Shown here piece by piece: positions 53,050 to 60,766 of a stretch of 64,000 nucleotides of DNA; the stretch's first letter is position 1; the number at the start of each line of letters is the position of its first letter. The position numbers were made by a program, and so were the translations under genes. The DNA comes from Christiangramia crocea (GTDB taxonomy: Bacteria > Bacteroidota > Bacteroidia > Flavobacteriales > Flavobacteriaceae), in contig NZ_JAJSON010000030.1 of assembly GCF_022410465.1 (NCBI RefSeq), forward strand, positions 62,001 to 126,000, read 5' to 3'. Below the pieces are notes generated by a model. It did no database searches, had not been told where the DNA came from, and worked only from the letters and a program-made list of their open reading frames with translations.

Positions 53050-53826
53050 ATGGACCTCAAGCTTACCAAGCCAATTTGTTTTTTTGATCTTGAAACTACG
53101 GGAACCAATATTACTAATGACAGAATCGTTGAAATTGCCATCCTAAAAGTTTTTCCTAACGGAAATAAAGAAAGTCATACCTGGCTGGTGAACCCTGAGC
53201 GGCCTATTCCCGCTGAAGTGGTTGCCATACATGGTATTTCAGATGAAAAGGTGGCAAACGAGCCCACTTTCAAAGAACTGGCATCCAGGGTATATGATCT
53301 CATAAAAGGCTGTGACCTAGCTGGATATAACTCCAATAGGTTCGATATTCCACTTCTGGTAGAGGAGTTGCTTAGAGCAGGGATAGATTTCGAGATGAAA
53401 AATGTAGTGGCGGTAGACGTACAAACCATATTTCATAAGAAGGAACAAAGAACGCTGTCTGCGGCTTATCAATTCTACTGCGGAAAAAACCTGGAGGACG
53501 CTCATAGTGCCCAGGCAGATACCGAGGCTACCTACGAAGTGCTTAAATCACAACTCGATAAATATGAGGATCTTGAAAATGATATGAAATGGTTGTCAAA
53601 TTTCAGCTCGAGGAAAAGATCGGCTGATTTTGCCGGATTTATAGCTTTTGATAAAAAAGGAAAAGAGGTCTTCACTTTTGGAAAATACAGGGGTAAGCAT
53701 GTAGAAGATGTGCTGGAAGAGGAGCCGGGTTACTTTGGCTGGATACAGAATGCCGATTTCCCGCTTTACACAAAAAAGGTACTTACCGCCATAAAACTTC
53801 GTAAACTTAATAATAAACTGTCCTGA
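53050..53826 (+). CDS. 3'-5' exonuclease (DnaQ-like DEDDh)
   Basis: A 258-residue exonuclease. It has the three DEDDh motifs: ICFFDLETTGTNITNDRIVEIAI (Exo I with the DxE pair), LAGYNSNRFDIPLLVEEL (Exo II aspartate) and DAHSAQADTEATYEVLK (Exo III histidine and aspartate). The last 70 residues (SADFAGFIAFDKKGKEVFTFGKYRGKHVEDVLEEEPGYFGWI) form the small C-terminal domain seen after many bacterial ribonuclease-T/exonuclease domains. It could be a polymerase-III-type proofreading or RNA-processing nuclease. The stop overlaps the next start by one base (TGATG), so it is coupled to the FAH-family gene. Confidence 0.88.
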   Translation: MDLKLTKPICFFDLETTGTNITNDRIVEIAILKVFPNGNKESHTWLVNPERPIPAEVVAIHGISDEKVANEPTFKELASRVYDLIKGCDLAGYNSNRFDIPLLVEELLRAGIDFEMKNVVAVDVQTIFHKKEQRTLSAAYQFYCGKNLEDAHSAQADTEATYEVLKSQLDKYEDLENDMKWLSNFSSRKRSADFAGFIAFDKKGKEVFTFGKYRGKHVEDVLEEEPGYFGWIQNADFPLYTKKVLTAIKLRKLNNKLS

Positions 53827-54440
53827 TGAAGATCATTTGCGTTGGCAGAAATTATACAGAACACATAGAGGAATTAAATAATGAAAAGCCGGAAGATCCT
53901 GTATTGTTTCAAAAGCCTGATACGGCCATCCTGTTAAAGAAACAACCATTTTTTATTCCTGATTTTTCTGATGATATCCACTATGAAGTGGAGGTCCTGG
54001 TAAAGATCAAAAGAATAGGTAAACACATTCAGGAGAAATTTGCTCATAAATATTATGATGAAATTGGGCTTGGAATAGATTTTACCGCCAGAGATCTTCA
54101 GCAAAAATTAAAGGAAAAAGGCCTGCCCTGGGAAAAGGCCAAGGCTTTTGATGGTGCAGCAGTGGTGGGCAATAAATGGCTGGACAAGAAAGAACTGGGT
54201 GATGTTGACGATTTAAATTTTCGTCTGGAAAAGAATGATGATATCGTGCAGCAGGCCAGTACCTCCCATATGCTGTGGAAAATTGACGAATTAATTGCGT
54301 ATATTTCGACGTATTTCACCCTGAAAATAGGGGATATAATTTTTACAGGTACACCGGCCGGAGTGGGAAAAGTTTATCCCGAAGATAGGTTAACCGGATA
54401 CCTGGAAGGCAACAAAATCTTTTCTATCAAAGTAAAATAG
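53826..54440 (+). CDS. Fumarylacetoacetate hydrolase family protein
   Basis: A 204-residue single-domain FAH protein: MKIICVGRNYTEHIEELNNEKPEDPVLFQKPDTAIL, DDIHYEVEVLVKIKRIGKHI with the metal-binding ExE, YYDEIGLGIDFTARDLQ, KGLPWEKAKAFDGAAVVG, and GDIIFTGTPAGVGKVYPED. This matches the acylpyruvase/oxaloacetate decarboxylase type (FAHD1-like), which hydrolyses acylpyruvates or decarboxylates oxaloacetate. It is much shorter than fahA at 35776. It lies in a run of exonuclease, FAH, Hpt and cinA with overlaps or gaps of a few bases. Confidence 0.9.
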   Translation: MKIICVGRNYTEHIEELNNEKPEDPVLFQKPDTAILLKKQPFFIPDFSDDIHYEVEVLVKIKRIGKHIQEKFAHKYYDEIGLGIDFTARDLQQKLKEKGLPWEKAKAFDGAAVVGNKWLDKKELGDVDDLNFRLEKNDDIVQQASTSHMLWKIDELIAYISTYFTLKIGDIIFTGTPAGVGKVYPEDRLTGYLEGNKIFSIKVK

Positions 54441-54447
54441 TTATTGA

Positions 54448-54786
54448 ATGAGCAACTACAATCTAGACGAAGTCAAAGAAATGGCAGGCGGTGATGAAGA
54501 ATTCATGCTTGTCGTGGTACAAACTTTCCTTGAAGAGATTCCGCCAGATGTAGAGGCCATGAATGAGGCTATTGGGAATGACAATGCCAGCTTAGCCTAT
54601 CAATATGCCCATAAGATGAAGCCAAACCTGCAGCTTTTCGGGTTGGAACTTATGGAACAGATACAGGTGATAGAGGCCTGGTCTAAACACGGCAAAAGAA
54701 AGGATGAAGTGCCAGAAGCAGCCGATAAGATCACCAAAAAGGTGGATGTGGCTGCTGCAGAACTGAAACAGGACTTTGACCTATAA
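54448..54786 (+). CDS. Stand-alone Hpt phosphotransfer-domain protein
   Basis: A 112-residue helical protein with the Hpt pattern: EFMLVVVQTFLEEIPPDVEAMNEAI and AYQYAHKMKPNLQLFG, where H55 in AHKMKPN is the likely phosphorylated histidine. It would pass phosphate between a hybrid sensor kinase and a response regulator. No kinase or regulator gene is adjacent. It sits 7 bases after the FAH-family gene and 3 bases before cinA, so it is in the same transcript. Confidence 0.88.
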   Translation: MSNYNLDEVKEMAGGDEEFMLVVVQTFLEEIPPDVEAMNEAIGNDNASLAYQYAHKMKPNLQLFGLELMEQIQVIEAWSKHGKRKDEVPEAADKITKKVDVAAAELKQDFDL

Positions 54787-54789
54787 AAG

Positions 54790-56049
54790 ATGAAGGCTGA
54801 AATTATTACAATTGGAGATGAGATCCTCATCGGTCAGATTGTAGATACCAATTCGGCATTTCTTTCCAAAGAACTTAACAAGATAGGTGTAAGCGTTCAT
54901 CAAATCACCTCAATTCAGGATGAACGTGAACATATACTTCAGAGTCTTAAAGAAGCCTCAGGGAGGGCAGATGTGATAATAGTAACCGGGGGCTTGGGTC
55001 CAACTAAGGATGATATCACCAAAAAATGCCTTTGTGAATTCTTTGATGACAAAATGGTCAGGAATAAAGAGGTCTTAAAGCACATTGAAGAACTTTTTGA
55101 GAAATATATAGATACTCCAATTTCAGATCTTAACCGCGACCAGGCATTAATACCTTCCAAAGCTACTGTTCTCCCTAATAAATATGGTACAGCAGCCGGA
55201 ATGTGGTTTGAAAGGGAGGGTAAGGTTTTTATTTCAATGCCCGGAGTTCCGTACGAAATGAAGGAACTTACGAAAGATGAGGTGATTCCAAGGTTGATGA
55301 AGAACTTTTCAAGGCCTGTAATTTTACATAAAACAGTTATCACCTATGGGCTTGGGGAAAGTGCCCTTGCAGAAAAGATCGAGAGCTGGGAGAATAATCT
55401 GCCCAAAGAAATCAAACTTGCCTATTTACCCAATCTTGGAAAGGTAAGACTTCGACTCACCGCCCGTGGTGGTGATGAAGAATATTTGAAAAATCTTATT
55501 GATAGCCAGGTCACCGCTTTACATGAATTTATTGGAGATGTTATCTACGGTTATGAAGATGACGACCCTGTTGAGGTTGTAATTGCTAGAATGCTGGCTG
55601 AAAGAAGCTGGACATTATCGACGGCTGAAAGCTGTTCGGGGGGAAGGCTGGCTGTAAAATTCACCCGGGCTCCTGGATCTTCAGCCACTTTTAAAGGAAG
55701 TATAGTGAGTTATGCTACCGAGGCAAAGGAGGAACTTCTGGATGTTTCGGAAGAACTCATAAAAGAAAAATCCGTGGTAAGTGCTGAAGTGGCCGAAGCC
55801 ATGGCCCTGGCCGCGCTTAGGAAATTCCATTCCGATTTTTCTATAGCTACTACCGGGAATGCCGGGCCCACCAAAGGAGATAGTGATGCCGAAATTGGAA
55901 CGGTCTTTATTGCTATTGCCAGCCCGGAGGAAGTGTTCTCAGAAAAATTCATGTTTGGGAACCATCGGGAAAAGGTTATCGGGAAAACGGTAAATAAAGC
56001 CATGGAATTACTTCAGCAAACAATTATTAAATACCGGGATAGATCTTAA
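54790..56049 (+). CDS. cinA: CinA-like protein / nicotinamide-nucleotide amidase
   Basis: A 419-residue two-domain protein. The N-terminal MoCF-like domain (about 1-170) has [42 protein letters not shown] and [11 protein letters not shown]; members hydrolyse ADP-ribose-type pyrophosphates. The C-terminal CinA/PncC domain (about 258-419) has [59 protein letters not shown], the amidase that recycles nicotinamide mononucleotide in NAD metabolism. It ends the four-gene run. A role in competence is not implied. No strong terminator was seen directly after it. Confidence 0.96.
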   Translation: MKAEIITIGDEILIGQIVDTNSAFLSKELNKIGVSVHQITSIQDEREHILQSLKEASGRADVIIVTGGLGPTKDDITKKCLCEFFDDKMVRNKEVLKHIEELFEKYIDTPISDLNRDQALIPSKATVLPNKYGTAAGMWFEREGKVFISMPGVPYEMKELTKDEVIPRLMKNFSRPVILHKTVITYGLGESALAEKIESWENNLPKEIKLAYLPNLGKVRLRLTARGGDEEYLKNLIDSQVTALHEFIGDVIYGYEDDDPVEVVIARMLAERSWTLSTAESCSGGRLAVKFTRAPGSSATFKGSIVSYATEAKEELLDVSEELIKEKSVVSAEVAEAMALAALRKFHSDFSIATTGNAGPTKGDSDAEIGTVFIAIASPEEVFSEKFMFGNHREKVIGKTVNKAMELLQQTIIKYRDRS

Positions 56050-56062
56050 GTAAAATTTGCAT

Positions 56063-56190
56063 TATTTTTGCCCGATTTGATAGGATTTTAGATCGGAGCT
56101 TAATTGCTTAAGCTTTGTTTCAGGCCTTTAGTGGCCCGTATTTTAGACAAAATAATTGGATGAAAGATTAGTCTAAATATTTTTTTTGAA
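56063..56190 (+). ncRNA. Candidate leader RNA or small RNA before rpmB
   Basis: TATTTTTG at 56063-56070 is a full -7 element. Downstream come a 7-bp hairpin AGCTTAA-TTGC-TTAAGCT (56097-56114), a small GGCC/GGCC pairing near 56124-56135, and TTTAGAC (56142-56148) pairing with GTCTAAA (56171-56177) followed by TATTTTTTT, a terminator-like end. A second promoter for rpmB follows. This could be an attenuated leader for the ribosomal genes, a small RNA, or the leaky end of the cinA operon. Confidence 0.4.
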
Positions 56191-56194
56191 TTAG

Positions 56195-56225
56195 TTGCCT
56201 GTTAGGTAAAAAAATCGTTAATTTG
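56195..56225 (+). promoter_or_regulatory. Promoter of rpmB
   Basis: TTG at 56195-56197 and TTAATTTG at 56218-56225 (one mismatch to TAnnTTTG) are 20 bases apart; transcription would start near 56231, about 30 bases before rpmB. Confidence 0.5.
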
Positions 56226-56261
56226 CAGCCTGTTTTGAAATAACGAGAAAAGTATAGAGCA

Positions 56262-56501
56262 ATGTCAAGAGTTTGTGAACTTACCGGGAAAAGAGCAATG
56301 GTTGGGAACAATGTTTCCCACGCCATGAATAAGACGAAGCGTAAATTTAACGCTAACCTTGTTAAAAAACGTTTTTTTATTCCTGAAGAAGACAGATGGG
56401 TCACTCTTAAAGTGAGTACTTCTGCATTAAAAGATATCAACAAGAAAGGAATCTCTGCCGTTATCAAAGAGGCGAGAGCAAAAGGATTTCTTAAGAAATA
56501 A
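56262..56501 (+). CDS. rpmB: Ribosomal protein bL28
   Basis: The 79-residue protein is bL28: [41 protein letters not shown] is the standard start, and the C-terminus is lysine-rich ([10 protein letters not shown]). It is part of the large ribosomal subunit. It begins a three-gene set (rpmB, rpmG, DUF4295), followed 139 bases later by ftsY, an order conserved across Bacteroidota. The spacing to rpmG is 20 bases. Confidence 0.98.
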   Translation: MSRVCELTGKRAMVGNNVSHAMNKTKRKFNANLVKKRFFIPEEDRWVTLKVSTSALKDINKKGISAVIKEARAKGFLKK

Positions 56502-56521
56502 TCCGATAAAAAACATTCACA

Positions 56522-56704
56522 ATGGCAAAGAAAGGTAACAGAGTTCAGGTAATCTTAGAATGTACAGAACACAAAGCATCTGGTCAACCAGGTACTTCAA
56601 GATATATTACAACAAAAAATAAAAAGAATACACCCGATAGAATAGAGTTGAAGAAATTCAATCCTATTCTTAAGAAAATGACGGTGCATAAAGAAATTAA
56701 ATAA
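56522..56704 (+). CDS. rpmG: Ribosomal protein bL33
   Basis: The 60-residue protein is bL33: [17 protein letters not shown], then [34 protein letters not shown]. The usual zinc-binding cysteine pairs are not complete (only one Cys, at ECTEH), so this is a zinc-free (C-minus) form. It lies 20 bases after rpmB and 8 bases before the DUF4295 gene. Confidence 0.97.
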   Translation: MAKKGNRVQVILECTEHKASGQPGTSRYITTKNKKNTPDRIELKKFNPILKKMTVHKEIK

Positions 56705-56712
56705 TTTGAGTC

Positions 56713-56862
56713 ATGGCAAAGAAATCAGTAGCATCTATTCAAACAGGATCTAAAAGGTTAACCAAAGCGATAAAAATGGTTAAATCTGAGAAAACCGGTG
56801 CCTACACTTTTGTAGAACAAATTATGGCTCCGGAAGACGTAAACGACTTTTTGAAGAAGTAA
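56713..56862 (+). CDS. DUF4295 protein, probable small ribosome-associated protein
   Basis: This 49-residue frame is easily missed. It reads MAKKSVASIQTGSKRLTKAI, continues with KMVKSEKTGA and ends EDVNDFLKK. It is the DUF4295 family, found in Bacteroidota directly after rpmG. The lysine-rich composition and location strongly suggest a ribosomal protein. The Flavobacterium johnsoniae ribosome structure reported an extra large-subunit protein called bL38; I infer this could be that gene but cannot confirm it. Spacing to rpmG is eight bases, and a terminator follows 32 bases later. Confidence 0.88.
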   Translation: MAKKSVASIQTGSKRLTKAIKMVKSEKTGAYTFVEQIMAPEDVNDFLKK

Positions 56863-56894
56863 GAAGCTTCACAAACGATATTCATTTTTTAAAG

Positions 56895-56928
56895 AAGCCG
56901 TTCAGATTTAATCTGGACGGCTTTTTCT
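56895..56928 (+). terminator. Terminator after rpmB-rpmG-DUF4295
   Basis: AAGCCGTTCAGAT / ATCTGGACGGCTT form a 13-bp stem (one G-U pair) over a TTA loop and run into TTTCTTTT. It separates the ribosomal genes from ftsY. Confidence 0.9.
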
Positions 56929-57001
56929 TTTTATGTATATTTATTGCCGCATTCTTAGAGGGTTTTAGCCTTCTTTTGTTTTTTAAAACCTGCCAAATAA
57001 A

Positions 57002-57955
57002 ATGAGTTTATTTAAAAAGATATTTTCTAAAGAAAAAAAGGAGAACCTTGATAAAGGTCTGGAGAAATCAAAGACCAGTTTCTTTGATAAAATGAGTAAG
57101 GCTGTGGCCGGAAAATCCAAGGTGGATGATGAGGTGCTGGATGACCTTGAAGACGTGCTCGTTAGCAGTGATGTTGGAGTAGCTACCACTATTAAGATCA
57201 TCAACAGAATAGAAGACCGCGTGGCCAGGGATAAATACCTGGGAACCGATGAATTGAATAAGATACTTCGTGAGGAGATCGCTGCGCTTCTTTCTGAAAC
57301 CAGTTCAGGTGAATACTCTGAACTTGATATTCCTGCCGATAAAAGACCCTATGTAATCATGGTGGTGGGAGTGAACGGGGTTGGAAAGACAACAACCATT
57401 GGGAAACTGGCCCATCAATTTAAAAAACAGGGTAAAAAGGTGGTGTTGGGAGCAGCCGATACTTTCCGTGCTGCTGCTATAGACCAGCTTCAGATCTGGG
57501 CCGACAGGACAGATGTGCCAATCATCAAACAGAAAATGGGAAGCGATCCGGCTTCCGTGGCTTTTGAAACTATTAAGCATGCCGTTCAAATGGATGCCGA
57601 TGTAGTATTGATAGATACCGCAGGGCGACTTCATAATAAGGTTAATTTAATGAAGGAGCTTTCCAAAGTGAAGAGAGTGATGCAAAAGACCGTTGCCGAT
57701 GCCCCTCATGAAGTACTTCTTGTACTGGATGGGTCAACAGGACAAAACGCCTTTGAACAGGCTAAACAGTTTACTGCGGCAACCGAGGTAACCTCGCTGG
57801 CTGTGACTAAACTTGATGGGACCGCAAAAGGCGGAGTGGTGATCGGTATCAGCGATCAGTTTAAAATTCCTGTAAAATATATAGGTGTTGGAGAAGGAGT
57901 GGAAGATCTACAGGTGTTCAATAAATTTGAATTTGTAGATTCCTTCTTTAAATAA
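57002..57955 (+). CDS. ftsY: Signal recognition particle receptor FtsY
   Basis: FtsY is the membrane-associated GTPase receptor for SRP-ribosome complexes. The 317-residue protein lacks a long acidic A domain and begins with a lysine-rich amphipathic segment (SLFKKIFSKEKKENLDKGLEKSK) before the NG domain: GVNGVGKTTTIGKLA (G1), LGAADTFRAAAIDQL, LIDTAGRLHNKVNLM, TKLDGTAKGGVVIGI and the C-terminal GVGEGVEDLQVF. With ffs at 41227 both parts of the SRP pathway are in the window. It is followed after four bases by the amidase gene, so these two may be co-transcribed. Confidence 0.97.
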   Translation: MSLFKKIFSKEKKENLDKGLEKSKTSFFDKMSKAVAGKSKVDDEVLDDLEDVLVSSDVGVATTIKIINRIEDRVARDKYLGTDELNKILREEIAALLSETSSGEYSELDIPADKRPYVIMVVGVNGVGKTTTIGKLAHQFKKQGKKVVLGAADTFRAAAIDQLQIWADRTDVPIIKQKMGSDPASVAFETIKHAVQMDADVVLIDTAGRLHNKVNLMKELSKVKRVMQKTVADAPHEVLLVLDGSTGQNAFEQAKQFTAATEVTSLAVTKLDGTAKGGVVIGISDQFKIPVKYIGVGEGVEDLQVFNKFEFVDSFFK

Positions 57956-57959
57956 ACCT

Positions 57960-59600
57960 ATGAATATAAGACTAATACTTTTCCTTTGCATTTTTATAAC
58001 TATAAGCTGTAAGAATGATAAATCTGAAAATGATCTAACGGAAAATCAGCTCCAAACCAATTCTACAGACACTGTAGAAGAAATGGAATTTAAGGTGGTA
58101 GACTCCAGGTTTATCGATAATGAGGAATTATGGGCTCCGTTTCAATCTGATCTTTCTGAATTTACAGGCGAGGTTTATGAAGAAGTAAAGGCTCTGGTCT
58201 TTGAAAAGTCCATTCCCCAGATTCAGCAATCAATAGATGAAGGGAAACTGACCTATGAAGAACTCGCGCTTTTTTATCTTTCCAGAATAAAGGAATATGA
58301 CAGGGATAATGAGCTTTCCCTTAATTCTGTAATTGCCTTGAATCCTGATCTATTAAAGGAAGCCAGACAGAAGGATGAATTAAAGAGTAAGGTTGCAAAC
58401 CATCATCTTATTTTCGGGATTCCCGTTCTTTTGAAAGATAATATCAACACTGCCGCAATGCCAACCACGGCAGGAGCTGCGGCACTTCAGGATAATGATA
58501 CTCAGGATGCTTTTATAGTTGAACGCCTAAAAGAAAATGGAGCCATAATTCTTGGTAAAGCGAACCTAAGCGAGTGGGCCTATTTTTTCTGCGGGGAATG
58601 TCCCAGTGGCTATTCGGCGGTGGGTGGCCAGACTCTCAATCCGTACGGAAGGAAAATACACGATACCGGTGGATCCAGTTCCGGAAGCGGAGTAGCGGTT
58701 GCAGCGAATCTTGCACCTGTTGCAGTAGGTTCTGAAACTTCTGGCTCTATACTTTCACCTTCCAGTCAGAATTCGGTCGTTGGTTTAAAACCTACTGTAG
58801 GATTGCTTAGCAGGGGAGGAGTTGTGCCTATTTCAAGCACTCTGGACACACCCGGCCCTATGACAAGGTCAGTTATAGATAACGCAATTCTACTTTCTGC
58901 GATGACTGGAGTGGACCAGAAAGATCCGGCTTCCAAAGCAGCGGGAAAAAAAGAGAACAATTTTTATTCAGATTTAAAGCAAACCGATCTTAAAGGCAAA
59001 AGGTTTGGCGCCATTAAATCTTTGATGGAAGATACCTTGTATTTAAGGGCGGTTAATGATCTTAGGAATGCAGGAGCCGAAATAGTTGAATATGAAGCCG
59101 AGGAAATAAACCTTCCAAACTTTATCAGATTGCTTAACCTGGATATGAAGAAAGACCTGCCTGAATATTTTAAGAATTATGGCGGAGAGCCCCGGTTTCA
59201 GAATGTTCAGGATGTGGTGGATTATAATTCGGAAGATTCCCTTGGTCGTGCCCCTTACGGTCAGGCCTTGTTTTTGGGAATAATAAAAGATTCGGCTTCA
59301 ACAGAAGAATTTACAGCCATAAAAGATACCTTAATGAGAAACGGTACCCGGTTTTTTGAAAAACCCATGAAGGAATATAAACTCGATGCTGTGCTTTCAA
59401 TTAATAATTACCATGCTGGCTTTGCTGCCGTGGCAAAGTACCCGGCCATAACAGTGCCTATGGGCTATAACTCGCAGAATGCCCCTAAAGGACTAACATT
59501 TATTGGAAAACCCTTTACGGAACAACAGCTTTTGCAATGGGCATATACATTTGAACAAACCACGAACCGAAGAAAAACTCCGGAAAACTATAATGAGTAA
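57960..59600 (+). CDS. Amidase-signature lipoprotein
   Basis: A 546-residue amidase of the Ser-cisSer-Lys family with a lipoprotein signal (LFLCIFITISC), so it is attached to the outer membrane or periplasm. It shows GIPVLLKDNINT with the catalytic lysine, the GGSSSGSGVAVAANLAPVAVGSETSGSI signature with the cis-serine and nucleophile serine, and GLLSRGGVVPISSTLDTPGPMTRSV. The C-terminal half is typical of peptide or fatty-acid amidases. Substrate is unknown. Its last eight bases overlap the start of the next gene (ATGAGTAA), so translation is coupled. It follows ftsY by four bases. Confidence 0.9.
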   Translation: MNIRLILFLCIFITISCKNDKSENDLTENQLQTNSTDTVEEMEFKVVDSRFIDNEELWAPFQSDLSEFTGEVYEEVKALVFEKSIPQIQQSIDEGKLTYEELALFYLSRIKEYDRDNELSLNSVIALNPDLLKEARQKDELKSKVANHHLIFGIPVLLKDNINTAAMPTTAGAAALQDNDTQDAFIVERLKENGAIILGKANLSEWAYFFCGECPSGYSAVGGQTLNPYGRKIHDTGGSSSGSGVAVAANLAPVAVGSETSGSILSPSSQNSVVGLKPTVGLLSRGGVVPISSTLDTPGPMTRSVIDNAILLSAMTGVDQKDPASKAAGKKENNFYSDLKQTDLKGKRFGAIKSLMEDTLYLRAVNDLRNAGAEIVEYEAEEINLPNFIRLLNLDMKKDLPEYFKNYGGEPRFQNVQDVVDYNSEDSLGRAPYGQALFLGIIKDSASTEEFTAIKDTLMRNGTRFFEKPMKEYKLDAVLSINNYHAGFAAVAKYPAITVPMGYNSQNAPKGLTFIGKPFTEQQLLQWAYTFEQTTNRRKTPENYNE

Positions 59601-59877
59601 TACTTCCCACAGATACCTCGTTTTAATATCAAAGATCATTTTCTTTTACAGTATTTTTTATGTGGTCATGAAGATACTGGCCATTTTTCAGGGAGCCTGG
59701 CTGATTCCTAATCTAATCCTGAGTCTTCCATACGTCATTTTTGCCATGGTTGGTGGGATAATGGTAAAAAGGAATTCCTATCACTGGGCATATGTTATTG
59801 CGGGAGCGATAATTATTAGTCTTATACGTTATTACGAGCAGGAGTGGATGGTACAATTACATAACTACTTCAATTAA
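59593..59877 (+). CDS. Small membrane protein, unknown
   Basis: From ATG 59593 the frame gives 94 residues with three hydrophobic segments (ISKIIFFYSIFYVVMKILAIF, LIPNLILSLPYVIFAMVGGIMV, HWAYVIAGAIIISLIRYY). The longer track frame begins inside the amidase gene and is rejected. No family is recognised. The ATG overlaps the amidase stop by eight bases and its own stop abuts the GTG of the next gene, so it is translated as part of the run. Its job may be linked to the amidase or aminotransferase, but there is no direct evidence. Confidence 0.65.
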   Translation: MSNTSHRYLVLISKIIFFYSIFYVVMKILAIFQGAWLIPNLILSLPYVIFAMVGGIMVKRNSYHWAYVIAGAIIISLIRYYEQEWMVQLHNYFN

Positions 59878-60759
59878 GTGCAGTTGGCTGGCGCTCATAA
59901 CAAAAAGTCCTATCCGGAAATTGTTTATTTAAATGGGGAATGGATGAAACATGACCAAGCCAGTATCTCAGTATTTGATCGTGGATTTATGCTTGGGGAT
60001 GGAATTTATGAAGTAACCCCTTTTTATGAAGGTAAGGTATTTGGACTGGAGGAGCACCTGAAACGGCTTCAGTATTCCCTTGATGAGATCATGATAGATC
60101 TTGATGCCGGGAGTCTGAAACCAATGATGTTTGAAGCGATCTCGAAAGCCGGACTGTCAGATAAGGATGCCGCAGTCTACATCCAGGTTTCACGAGGGGT
60201 TGCCCCCAGAACGCATTATTTTCCTGAAAATATTGAACCCACATTACTTATTTATGCCTTTCCGGCATCTTTAAAGGGTTTTGAAAATAAACAGTGGAGC
60301 GTGCTGGTTTCCGAAGATCTCAGGTGGCATCGTTGCGATATCAAATCTACCTCGCTTCTCGCAAATATTAAATCTAATTCCGAATCTCACAGATTGGGAC
60401 TGGATGAAAATCTACTGGTACGCGATGGATTTTTTACGGAAGGTTCACATTCTACTATCTTTTTCATTAAGGATAATATTATCTATACCCATCCCGAAGG
60501 ACCTCAGATCCTTTCAGGGATCACCCGAAAATTTGTTATAGCTATTTGTGCTGAATTGAATTTTGAGGTAAGAGAGGAAGCTTTTCCTTTATCTGCGTTG
60601 GATAAAGTTGATGAGATTTTCCTAACCGGGACCACCACCCAGGTGATGGCTGTAAAAGAAATGTTCTCTGACGGAAATAAAATTTTTAATGAACCTGAAA
60701 TCGGACCTGTGACCCAAAAGATCCAGCAGGCATTCATTCAGAAAACACGTAGTCTTTAG
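59878..60759 (+). CDS. Class IV aminotransferase (D-amino-acid/branched-chain type)
   Basis: A 293-residue fold-type IV PLP enzyme: VYLNGEWMKHDQASISVFDRGFMLGDGIYEVTPFY, IYIQVSRGVAPR-like YIQVSRGVAPRTHYFP, and RWHRCDIKSTSLLANIKSNSE, where the lysine of DIKST is the cofactor lysine and the CDIKS phrase is typical of D-amino-acid transaminases. EIFLTGTTTQVMAV is the phosphate-binding turn. The start is a GTG at 59878 that abuts the stop of the preceding gene; the next ATG, at codon 23, would cut the conserved LNGEW strand. A D-amino-acid role (peptidoglycan precursor supply) is likely but not certain. Confidence 0.82.
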   Translation: MQLAGAHNKKSYPEIVYLNGEWMKHDQASISVFDRGFMLGDGIYEVTPFYEGKVFGLEEHLKRLQYSLDEIMIDLDAGSLKPMMFEAISKAGLSDKDAAVYIQVSRGVAPRTHYFPENIEPTLLIYAFPASLKGFENKQWSVLVSEDLRWHRCDIKSTSLLANIKSNSESHRLGLDENLLVRDGFFTEGSHSTIFFIKDNIIYTHPEGPQILSGITRKFVIAICAELNFEVREEAFPLSALDKVDEIFLTGTTTQVMAVKEMFSDGNKIFNEPEIGPVTQKIQQAFIQKTRSL

Positions 60760-60766
60760 AAAGACA

